Source: Candidatus Omnitrophota bacterium (GTDB lineage: Bacteria > Omnitrophota > Omnitrophia > Omnitrophales > Aquincolibacteriaceae). From it: DNA of 17,092 nt. This document shows, piece after piece, positions 7,041 to 13,974 of the stretch (the first letter of the stretch is position 1; every line of letters starts with the position of its first letter). The DNA lies in NCBI GenBank assembly GCA_023246985.1, contig JAHFHJ010000013.1, forward strand, positions 1 through 17,092, given 5' to 3'. Below the pieces are notes generated by a model, which saw nothing but the letters and a program-made list of their open reading frames with translations, had not been told where the DNA came from and made no database searches. Made by a program: the position numbers and the translations under genes.

Positions 7041-7622
7041 TCAGGCGCGATCTTTTTTTTTCGATTTTTTTGCGGGTTTTTGTTTTTTCCTTTTGGAGGG
7101 AGCGCGCGTTCCCGAAGTCGCCGGCTTGCCTGCCCCGCCGCTTTGAAGGAGGCGGCCTCCCCCATGCGAAGCGGGCGTGATCTGTTTGGGCGGATGCGGC
7201 ATCTTGGCGCGTTCGGTTGGATCTTGGGGAACATGGCCGGCCTTGCGAATCGCGAAACATTCCGGGCAATAGACCGGACGGTTTTCGCTGGGTCTGAAGG
7301 GAACCTTGCAATGCTTGACGCAATCCGCGCATACTGCTTCGTACAGGATCTTTTCCCGAGAACCGTGTTCCGGCTGGGAACCGGGACCGGGATGATAGGG
7401 CTGATGCGCGGGACGCGGAATGTTTCCCAGAAGATGTCGTATCTCCGACGGGAAGGACGAGACCCGGCCGGTCAGAAGATCGGTTTTTTTCTCCAGAGAC
7501 TCGATCCGCTCAACGAACTTCGTCATGACGGTCACAAGATCCGGTAGCTCCGTCCTCCCCGCTGAAGCCGCTCTCACCCGTTGGGATTGAGCGGATGTTT
7601 TTGTTTTCGCGCGTTTTTTCAT
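7041..7622 (-). CDS. CxxC-x17-CxxC zinc-ribbon protein with coiled coil and basic tail
   Basis: This 193-residue protein contains CADC, then exactly 17 residues, then CPEC (Cys98, 101, 119, 122 from the chosen start), with VPFRP and PVYC in between. This is the CxxC-x17-CxxC domain known from many uncultivated bacterial lineages, presumably binding zinc. Before it are a lysine/arginine-rich start, a short likely coiled coil (TKFVERIESLEKKTDLL) and a proline/glycine-rich linker. After it comes a low-complexity tail ending in repeated KK/AKK clusters, reminiscent of histone-H1-like tails. Nucleic-acid binding is therefore plausible but not shown. ATG 7622 is chosen because AAGGAGG sits right before it; an ATG at 7637 would place that site inside the coding region. 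It follows the hydrolase by 39 bases, so the two are probably co-transcribed. Confidence 0.85.
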   Translation of the reverse strand: MKKRAKTKTSAQSQRVRAASAGRTELPDLVTVMTKFVERIESLEKKTDLLTGRVSSFPSEIRHLLGNIPRPAHQPYHPGPGSQPEHGSREKILYEAVCADCVKHCKVPFRPSENRPVYCPECFAIRKAGHVPQDPTERAKMPHPPKQITPASHGGGRLLQSGGAGKPATSGTRAPSKRKKQKPAKKSKKKDRA

Positions 7623-7661
7623 ACCCCTCCTTTTCATTGAGTCATTGTATCCCCGCCCCTT

Positions 7662-8558
7662 TTATGCAGGATCGTTTGACGGAGCTTTAATGAATGCGGC
7701 AATCCTTTCGATGGCTTGGCGGCCTTCAGGAATGTCGCGGGCAAAGATCTGCCAGCAGTGGAACATGCCTTCCAGGACTTCGAGATGAATCTTCACTCCC
7801 TGCTGTCCGGCTTTATCCGCGAAGGCGCGGACGTCATCCAGCAAAAGCTCGTGGCTTCCCACCTGGATCAAAAGAGGCGGCAACCCGTGAAGGTCCGCGA
7901 AAAGCGGAGAAGCGATCGGCTGTTCCGGGTCCTGCCCTGCCATATAAACTTCCGTGATCATTTTCAGACGCTCGGCCGTGATCCAATCTTTTTCTTTATG
8001 GGTGAGGACCGACTTGCCGCGCCATAATAAATCGACCGCCGGAGACATACAAACCCCGGCCACGGGTAAAGGCAGGCCTTGATCCCTTGCGCCAATAAGT
8101 GTTGTCAGAACCAGCGTGCCCCCTCCCGAGATCCCTGCGGGAATGATCTTGTCCGCCGCGAAACCGTTTTTCAGGAGCCACTCATAAGCCGCAAAACTGT
8201 CGTTAATATTCGCCGGAAACGGATGTTCCGGAGCAAGACGGTAGTCCACGCTCAGAAGCCGCGCGCCCGAAGCGCGTGCCAGAGCCGCGCACAACCCGAT
8301 GTGATCGCGGGTGGAACCGAGCGTGAACCCGCCTCCGTGAAAAAAAAGGATCACCCGATCCGAACTGACCCCGGGAATATTCACCCAAAAAGCCGGAACC
8401 CCGTTGATCGCGACGCTTTGCAATGCGGCATCCCCGGCGGACTGGAACCTCAGATAGAATTCTGAAAAATCAGAGCGAAGCTGCTCCATGGAGGCCGTCT
8501 TGTGAGGAACATTTTCTTTCAGGATCTTCAAGATCCTGCGCGCCGCGCGAGAATCCAT
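7662..8558 (-). CDS. Alpha/beta hydrolase, HSL/GDXG esterase family
   Basis: This 298-residue cytoplasmic hydrolase probably cleaves short or medium acyl esters. Seen: the oxyanion-hole FHGGGF (73-78), DYRLAPEHPFPA (105-116), a nucleophile elbow GISGGG with Ser144, SHELLLDD with likely catalytic Asp241, and MFHCWQ with likely catalytic His267. The order and spacing match hormone-sensitive-lipase-like carboxylesterases. The elbow normally reads GDSAGG; here the Asp is Ile and the Ala is Gly, a modest departure that leaves the catalytic Ser intact. No signal peptide is visible. ATG 8558 has GAGG seven bases upstream. It lies between the beta-oxidation operon and a zinc-ribbon gene; releasing fatty acids for beta-oxidation would fit the location but is inference. 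The true substrate is unknown. Confidence 0.9.
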   Translation of the reverse strand: MDSRAARRILKILKENVPHKTASMEQLRSDFSEFYLRFQSAGDAALQSVAINGVPAFWVNIPGVSSDRVILFFHGGGFTLGSTRDHIGLCAALARASGARLLSVDYRLAPEHPFPANINDSFAAYEWLLKNGFAADKIIPAGISGGGTLVLTTLIGARDQGLPLPVAGVCMSPAVDLLWRGKSVLTHKEKDWITAERLKMITEVYMAGQDPEQPIASPLFADLHGLPPLLIQVGSHELLLDDVRAFADKAGQQGVKIHLEVLEGMFHCWQIFARDIPEGRQAIERIAAFIKAPSNDPA

Positions 8559-8574
8559 GCCTTAACCTCTTCGG

Positions 8575-8596
8575 AAAAATGCCGGCGCCCGCCGGC
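8575..8596 (-). terminator. Possible terminator after the acyl-CoA dehydrogenase gene
   Basis: On the minus strand GCCGGC-GGGC-GCCGGC forms a 6-bp all-GC stem with a 4-base loop, followed by ATTTTT. The T tract is short, so termination may be partial. It lies 48-69 bases after the stop of the acyl-CoA dehydrogenase gene and just before the hydrolase gene. It overlaps a possible promoter at 8576-8604. Confidence 0.45.
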
Positions 8597-8604
8597 TTTG
8601 TCAA
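8576..8604 (-). promoter_or_regulatory. Possible hydrolase promoter with a hairpin in its spacer
   Basis: On the minus strand a perfect TTGACA (8604-8599) is followed, 17 bases later, by CATTTT (8581-8576), a poor -10 box (3 of 6 matches). The spacer is almost entirely the GC hairpin at 8581-8596. Transcription would start a few bases before the hydrolase ribosome site. A perfect -35 at the right spacing is notable, but the weak -10 keeps confidence low. Confidence 0.3.
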
Positions 8605-8643
8605 ATAGCCGCGCGACCCGCGGTACGCGAGCTGCCGCGACCG

Positions 8644-10515
8644 TCAGGCGGTTTTGATAATGTCGGATTCCAGCCAGCTGTATTTTTCATCCAAGATCTT
8701 TCGAGCGACGGACTTTTTCAGTGCGTCCTGGTTGCAAACTGTTTCGCGGAATTTCTGCCTGATACGGGCCTTCGCCATCCGGCAGAACAAATCAGCGAGC
8801 GCCGCGGATTCTTCGGCCGACACCCCCTTTTTGATCTGTCCGACCGCATAGGAACACACGACGGAAATCGCGAACAGGTCCGCGCTGATATCCACGAACC
8901 GGGAGACCAGGCTTTCTTTTTTGGCGAGGGCTTGCTGATAAAGCATCATGAAGTGGAACATGCCGCGCGCGAGCCGCTGCGTCGTTCTTTTCGCGTAGAG
9001 CAGATGTTTTTTGAGCGGCGCGGACACGCCGGAATCCCGGCCGATCCCGAAAACGGGAAGCCACAGGAAAGGGTACCAGCCCGCGTAAGAAAAAGTCATC
9101 CCCATCAGAGTCTTCAGCTTAAGCCCAAGGCCGGATTTCGAACTGAAGAGCGGTTTCATTTTGCTCAAGTGCGTGTCCAGCGCCTCGCGGGTGATGAAAA
9201 GACTCATGATCTCGCTGGTTCCTTCGATGATCGTGTTGATTCTTACGTCCCTCAGAATCCGTTCGATCGGATACGCGTCGTCCTTCTCTCCCCGTCCGCG
9301 CAAGGACCCGGCAGTTTCATAGCCCCGTCCGCCCCGGATCTGGAGCGCCTCATTGACGACATACCAGCCGGTTTCGGTGCAAAATTTCTTCGCCATGGCG
9401 GCCTCAAGCCGTATGTCCGAATGTGGGTGATCGGCCATGTGCGTCACATACCACGTCATCGCTTCCATGGCCAAAACCGACGCGGCCATCGATGCGAGCT
9501 TATCGGCGATCGCCTCATGCTCCCCGATGGGCATTCCCCACTGATTCCGCTTTTTCGCCCAAAGTCGTGAAGCCCATAAAACGTATTTGCTGACTCCCGT
9601 GATGCCCGCCGGCATGGTCAGACGGCCCGTGTTGAGCGTCGTAAGGGCAAGTTTCAATCCCTCGCCTTCACGCAAGACGATGTTCTCCCTGGGGACTTTC
9701 ACGTTCGTGAATTTCAATAACCCGATCTGGGTCCCTTTAATCCCCATAAACTCACAACGGTGCTTGACTTCAAAACCCGGCGTTTTGGTTTCAACGATGA
9801 ATGCCGTGATCTGTTTTCTTTCTTTTCCGTTCACGATCTTCGGAGGCGTCAGCGCCATCACAATGATCACGTCGGCGATCACGCCGTTGGTGCACCAAAG
9901 CTTTTCGCCGTTGAGCAGATAATATTTCCCGTCTTCGACCGGCGCGGCGGTCGTGGACATGTGGCTGGGATCGCTGCCGGCGTCGGGTTCCGTGAGCGCA
10001 AAACCGGAAATGGCCCCTTTTCGGAAACGCGGGAGATATTTTCTTTTTTGCTCTTCGGTTCCGAAATCCAATAAAGGCTGCGGCACCCCGATGCTCTGGT
10101 GGGCGGACAGAAGAACGGTGGTCGACCCGCAATAGCTGGCCACAAGATGAAGGATCCTCCCGTAATTAACTTTGCTCATGCCGAGGCCGTCATATTCCGC
10201 GGGAATCTTGACGGCAAAGGCGCCTATTTCAAAAAGTTCCTTGATCACAAGGTCCGGAATTCGGCCGGTCAGGTCGACTTCATTGGGATCGAGTTTTTCC
10301 CGCAGTAATTTTTCCATCTTGGCCAGGTACGCGTCCCCTTTCGCCTTATCTTCCGGACTCTGCTCCGGGAAGGGATGGACCAAATTCCACCGGAACCGTC
10401 CGTCAAAGAGTCCCCGGAGAAAGCTTGAATGTTTCCATTCCTGTTGCCGGGAATCTTCGGCGACCTCTAACGCGGCTCTCTCGGCCGCCCCCACTTTTTT
10501 ACCGAACATATCCAT
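8644..10515 (-). CDS. Acyl-CoA dehydrogenase, long form with C-terminal extension (VLCAD/ACAD9-like layout)
   Basis: This FAD enzyme makes trans-2-enoyl-CoA from acyl-CoA and passes electrons to electron-transfer flavoprotein. Seen: FALTEPDAGSD (172-182), WCTNG (207-211), MGIKGTQIGLLKFTNVKVP (257-275), LQIRGGRGYE (391-400) and IIEGTSEI with Glu431 at the catalytic-base position. Standard acyl-CoA dehydrogenases are about 380-400 residues. This one has about 75 extra N-terminal residues and about 180 after the catalytic Glu, including an aromatic, hydrophobic stretch (about 470-492). That resembles membrane-associated very-long-chain types, so a long-chain substrate is inferred. ATG 10515 has AAGGAG eight bases upstream. 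It is the last gene of the operon, 29 bases after the multifunctional enzyme. No etfAB gene is in the window. Confidence 0.94.
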   Translation of the reverse strand: MDMFGKKVGAAERAALEVAEDSRQQEWKHSSFLRGLFDGRFRWNLVHPFPEQSPEDKAKGDAYLAKMEKLLREKLDPNEVDLTGRIPDLVIKELFEIGAFAVKIPAEYDGLGMSKVNYGRILHLVASYCGSTTVLLSAHQSIGVPQPLLDFGTEEQKRKYLPRFRKGAISGFALTEPDAGSDPSHMSTTAAPVEDGKYYLLNGEKLWCTNGVIADVIIVMALTPPKIVNGKERKQITAFIVETKTPGFEVKHRCEFMGIKGTQIGLLKFTNVKVPRENIVLREGEGLKLALTTLNTGRLTMPAGITGVSKYVLWASRLWAKKRNQWGMPIGEHEAIADKLASMAASVLAMEAMTWYVTHMADHPHSDIRLEAAMAKKFCTETGWYVVNEALQIRGGRGYETAGSLRGRGEKDDAYPIERILRDVRINTIIEGTSEIMSLFITREALDTHLSKMKPLFSSKSGLGLKLKTLMGMTFSYAGWYPFLWLPVFGIGRDSGVSAPLKKHLLYAKRTTQRLARGMFHFMMLYQQALAKKESLVSRFVDISADLFAISVVCSYAVGQIKKGVSAEESAALADLFCRMAKARIRQKFRETVCNQDALKKSVARKILDEKYSWLESDIIKTA

Positions 10516-10544
10516 AAGGGTTTCTCCTTTTCAGACGGAATTTT

Positions 10545-12659
10545 TTACGCCTTTCCATGAAAGGTCTGACGGCTCTTTGCGAGTTTCAAGAGATACGCGC
10601 TCGGAGAAAATCTCTCTTGATTGACGCGCTTCGCGAAACGTTCCAGATCGCCGGCGATATTCTCGAGGCCGATGCTATCCGCGTAATGGAGCAAGCCCGC
10701 GCGAAACGGCGGGAACCCCGTCCCCATGATCATGCCGATGTCCACCGCGCCCGGTTCCGGAACAACGCCTTCTTCAAGACAGCGCGCGGCTTCATTGACC
10801 ATGACATAAATCATCCGTTTAAGAGCGGTTTCCGCGGACGGGACCCCGGCTTGGCCTCCCGGCCACCTCACCGCCGGGTTGGGGATCTTTTTCTTCCCTT
10901 GATAAAGATAAAACCCTCGCCCCGCTTTTTTGCCGACAAGACCGTCTTCTTTGACCTTTTGAAGCAGCGAGGCCGCTTTCATTCGCGCGCCGTAGCCTTC
11001 TTCCAGGATATGGGCCACTTTATAAGCGATATCGATCCCGATGTAATCGACCAGTTCCATGGGTCCCATCGGCATTCCAAAATCCGTCGCGGCTTTATCG
11101 ATCGCGTCCGCCGTCATGCCGTCTTCCATCAGGTACGCGGCTTCATTCAGGTAAGGCATGAGGAGCCGGTTCACGAGGAATCCCGGAACGTCTTTGACGA
11201 CGATCACGATCTTGCCGAGACCCCGCGCGAACTGGACCGCGCGCTCCATCACTTCTTCGCTCGTTTGCTCCGCCTTGACGACCTCGACCAGCGGCATGCG
11301 GTTCACGGGATTGAAGAAATGAAGCCCGACCACGCGCTCGGGATGTTTTGTAACCGAAGCCATTTTTGTGACCGAAAGGGACGACGTGTTGGAGGCAAGA
11401 ATCGTACTCGCGGGAGTGATCCCGTCCAATTCCGCAAACACCTTTTGTTTGATCTTAAGGTCTTCCACCACGGCTTCAATAATGATCCCCGATCGGCGCA
11501 TTCCCTGGTTCGTCAGGCCGACGGAGATAAGCCCCATTTTATAATCCCGTTCGTTGTCCTTGAGTTTTCTTCTTTGGATGGATTCATCGTAGAGCCTGCG
11601 GGCCTCTTTCAGGGTTCCGCCCAACGCGTCAGGATGGATGTCCTTGACCCGAACCTGCATTTTCCGGTCGCTGATCAGATGAGCGATCCCGCCGCCCATG
11701 ACGCCCGCCCCGATCACGCCGCATTGCTGAATAAGTCCGGCTTTCAAGCGCAGCGACGTCCAGGCCATTTTTTTATACTGTTCGTTCATGAAAAAGAGCC
11801 GGATCAGGTTCTTTGAGATTTTTGTGACCGCGAGATCGGCAAACGCTTCGCTTTCAAGACGGAACCCGCGGGCCGGGTCGCCTCCGAAAGTTTTTTGAAT
11901 AAGCTTGAGGATTTGAAGCGGCGCCGGGTAAAAACCGCGGCTTTGTTTCATCACGTCTTTTTTCGCGGTCCGGAAAACCAGGGCTCTGCCGATCGGAGTG
12001 CTTTCAAGGAACCAGGAGCGCGGCGGTTTCTTGGACGATTTCGCCGTACCGGCTTCCTGGGCGCGCATAAAAGCAAGCGCGTCTTCGCGCAAAGTTTTCT
12101 CCGGAAAAAGGCGGTCCACCACCCCGAGCCGCAGGGCGTCTTTACCGGAGAGGATCTTTCCCGAGAGCATCAACGGAAGCGCCTTCACAAGTCCGATGCG
12201 CCTCGGCAGCCGCTGGGTGCCTCCGAACCCCGGCAGGACCCCGAGCTGGACTTCCGGAAGGCCGATCTTGATTTTGTCGGAAAAGGACGCGACGCGGAAA
12301 CGGCACGCCAAGGCAAGTTCCATCCCCCCGCCAAGACACGCCCCGTTGATCACGGCGACCGTCGGGACCTTCAGGTCTTCAAGCGCCTTCAGGATTCTTT
12401 TACCTCCTTCGGCTTTACTCAAGGCATCTTCTTTCGCGGTGATCCCCTCGATCTCGCGGATATCCGCGCCCGCGATAAAGATTCTGTCTTTGGCGCTGGC
12501 CACCAGGACCCCCCGGAGTCCGTCCGTTTTCCGAACGGCGGACAGGATCTCTTCCAACTCTTTCATCGCTCCGGAATCCAGGATATTGACATCGCGGTCC
12601 GGCGCGTTGAACTCGATCGTCGCGATTCCGTCTTCTATTTTCAAATGTACTTGGGTCAT
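10545..12659 (-). CDS. fadJ: Multifunctional enoyl-CoA hydratase / 3-hydroxyacyl-CoA dehydrogenase
   Basis: This 704-residue fusion performs the second and third steps of beta-oxidation. Residues 1-200 are a crotonase fold: FIAGADIREI (61-70), CLGGGMELALA (108-118) with Glu114, and LPEVQLGVLPGFGGTQRLPR (134-153) with Glu136; both catalytic glutamates are present. From about 310 is the NAD-binding dehydrogenase: GVIGAGVMGGGIA (314-326), ASNTSSLSV (422-430), GLHFFNPVNRMPLVEVV with catalytic His447 and Glu459, and VPGFLVNRLL (491-500). Two C-terminal 3HCDH domains follow. The frame is open to 12719, but ATG 12659 is chosen: it sits one base after the fadA stop and GGAGAGG lies seven bases upstream. 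FadB and FadJ types cannot be separated firmly by eye; the gene symbol is provisional. Active sites look complete. Confidence 0.94.
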   Translation of the reverse strand: MTQVHLKIEDGIATIEFNAPDRDVNILDSGAMKELEEILSAVRKTDGLRGVLVASAKDRIFIAGADIREIEGITAKEDALSKAEGGKRILKALEDLKVPTVAVINGACLGGGMELALACRFRVASFSDKIKIGLPEVQLGVLPGFGGTQRLPRRIGLVKALPLMLSGKILSGKDALRLGVVDRLFPEKTLREDALAFMRAQEAGTAKSSKKPPRSWFLESTPIGRALVFRTAKKDVMKQSRGFYPAPLQILKLIQKTFGGDPARGFRLESEAFADLAVTKISKNLIRLFFMNEQYKKMAWTSLRLKAGLIQQCGVIGAGVMGGGIAHLISDRKMQVRVKDIHPDALGGTLKEARRLYDESIQRRKLKDNERDYKMGLISVGLTNQGMRRSGIIIEAVVEDLKIKQKVFAELDGITPASTILASNTSSLSVTKMASVTKHPERVVGLHFFNPVNRMPLVEVVKAEQTSEEVMERAVQFARGLGKIVIVVKDVPGFLVNRLLMPYLNEAAYLMEDGMTADAIDKAATDFGMPMGPMELVDYIGIDIAYKVAHILEEGYGARMKAASLLQKVKEDGLVGKKAGRGFYLYQGKKKIPNPAVRWPGGQAGVPSAETALKRMIYVMVNEAARCLEEGVVPEPGAVDIGMIMGTGFPPFRAGLLHYADSIGLENIAGDLERFAKRVNQERFSPSAYLLKLAKSRQTFHGKA

Positions 12660-12660
12660 T

Positions 12661-13941
12661 CTATGACCTCTCCAGAATGATCGCGCCCCCTTGTCCCCCT
12701 CCGACGCACAGCGAGACAAGACCGCGATGAAGCGACCGGCGTTTCATTTCTTTCAAACAAGTCAGAATAAGACGGGCGCCGGACATACCGACCGGATGGC
12801 CGAGCGCGACGGCGCCGCCATTAACATTCAGGATCTCCGGATCGATCTCCCCCATCGGAGCTCCCGCCAACGCATGTTCCTTGGCGAACGCGGCAGAGCC
12901 GAGCGCCTCCAGGCACGCGAGGACCTGAACCGCAAAGGCCTCATTGATCTCGACAAGTTGCATGTCTTTCAGCGTCAGCGAATTTTTCCGAAGGAGTTTG
13001 TCGATGGCAAAGACCGGACCCAATCCCATCTGCGAAGGCTCCAGACCGGCATAGAGGTAATCGCGCAGGTATCCGAGCGCTTCATAACCCATCGCCCTGG
13101 CTTTTTCGGCATCCATCAGAAGAAGAGCGCAGGCCCCGTCCGTGATCTGGGAAGAATTGCCGGCCGTCACCGTGCCGCTTTTGCGATCAAAAATCGGCTT
13201 CAGTTTGGTGAGAGCCTCAAGCGTTTGATTTTCGCGAGGACCGTTATCGTCCTTGAGACATTCCTGATAACCGGGCGGCAGGAAAACGGGCACGATCTCT
13301 TCCCGTAATTTCTCCCGCGCCTTGACCGCTTTTAAATGGCTCCGCAGGGCAAAGGCGTCCTGCTTTTCCCTCGAGATCCCGAACATCTTCGCGAGGACCT
13401 CCGCGGTTTCGCCCATATTCAGGCCGCAGGTGACGTCCGAAAGTCCGAGTTTAAGCGCCGGAACCGGCGAAAAATGTTTCGGACGCATGCCCGCGAAGAT
13501 CTTCAGTTTTTCAAAAAAAGTCCTGGCTTTGGAAAGCCTCAGGAAAAGCGTCGCGGCTTCTTTGTTAAAAAGGAGCGGCATGTTGGACATGGATTCCGTA
13601 CCGCCGGCGATCACGACGTGGTCGACCCCGCATTGGATCTTTTCGGCGGCGCTTGTCACGGCTTCAAAACCGGACGCGCAGTTGCGGCTCACGGTGTAGG
13701 CCCTCTTGTCCTTGGGGATCCCGCCGTAAAGGCCGATCACCCGCGCCACGTTCGCCGCCTCCGCCGGCTGCCCCACGCAGCCGAAGATCACTTCATCCAC
13801 CGCGTTGACGTCAAGCTCGGTCCTCTGCAGCAATTCATTGAGGCACAAGGCGCCCATTTGTTGGGCGGAAAGATTATCAAAAAGACCCCAGGATTTGACG
13901 AGCGGCGTTCGAACGCCTTCAACGATCGCGATCTTTTTCAT
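12661..13941 (-). CDS. fadA: Acetyl-CoA acyltransferase (3-ketoacyl-CoA thiolase)
   Basis: This 426-residue thiolase cleaves 3-ketoacyl-CoA with CoA to acetyl-CoA and a shortened acyl-CoA. Seen: the nucleophile motif SRNCASGFEAV with Cys88, AGGTESMSNMP (112-122), VEINEAFAVQ, NVNGGAVALGHPVGMSGAR with His382, and SLCVGGGQGGA with Cys412. All three catalytic residues are present. Its length is above the common 390 and nearer the FadI/trifunctional-beta class, with an insert around 120-165. A biosynthetic acetyl-CoA acetyltransferase is less likely given that the hydratase/dehydrogenase gene follows directly (stop TAG, one base, ATG). ATG 13941 has GGGAG eight bases upstream. It presumably forms a complex with the neighbouring multifunctional enzyme, as in known trifunctional systems. 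Confidence 0.94.
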   Translation of the reverse strand: MKKIAIVEGVRTPLVKSWGLFDNLSAQQMGALCLNELLQRTELDVNAVDEVIFGCVGQPAEAANVARVIGLYGGIPKDKRAYTVSRNCASGFEAVTSAAEKIQCGVDHVVIAGGTESMSNMPLLFNKEAATLFLRLSKARTFFEKLKIFAGMRPKHFSPVPALKLGLSDVTCGLNMGETAEVLAKMFGISREKQDAFALRSHLKAVKAREKLREEIVPVFLPPGYQECLKDDNGPRENQTLEALTKLKPIFDRKSGTVTAGNSSQITDGACALLLMDAEKARAMGYEALGYLRDYLYAGLEPSQMGLGPVFAIDKLLRKNSLTLKDMQLVEINEAFAVQVLACLEALGSAAFAKEHALAGAPMGEIDPEILNVNGGAVALGHPVGMSGARLILTCLKEMKRRSLHRGLVSLCVGGGQGGAIILERS

Positions 13942-13974
13942 AAAAGGGACTCCCTGAATTACTTTCTCGAGTGA

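Noticed and set aside
6829..7146. Plus-strand open frame opposite the kor leader, with a basic stretch VAKKRGKAKVKIGEKRMAVMERIAGSDRG
   Set aside because: It has no good start or ribosome site before this stretch, runs into the antisense of the zinc-ribbon gene as a low-complexity Phe-rich tail, and matches no family I know.
8519..8537. Palindrome AGGATCTTCAAGATCCT inside the hydrolase gene
   Set aside because: It encodes a simple K-I-L-K-I-L helix; the symmetry follows from codon choice and there is no supporting context.
12660..12719. N-terminal extension of the multifunctional FadJ-like protein to an ATG at 12719
   Set aside because: It lies inside the thiolase gene; the ATG at 12659 has a good ribosome site and starts directly before the crotonase fold.
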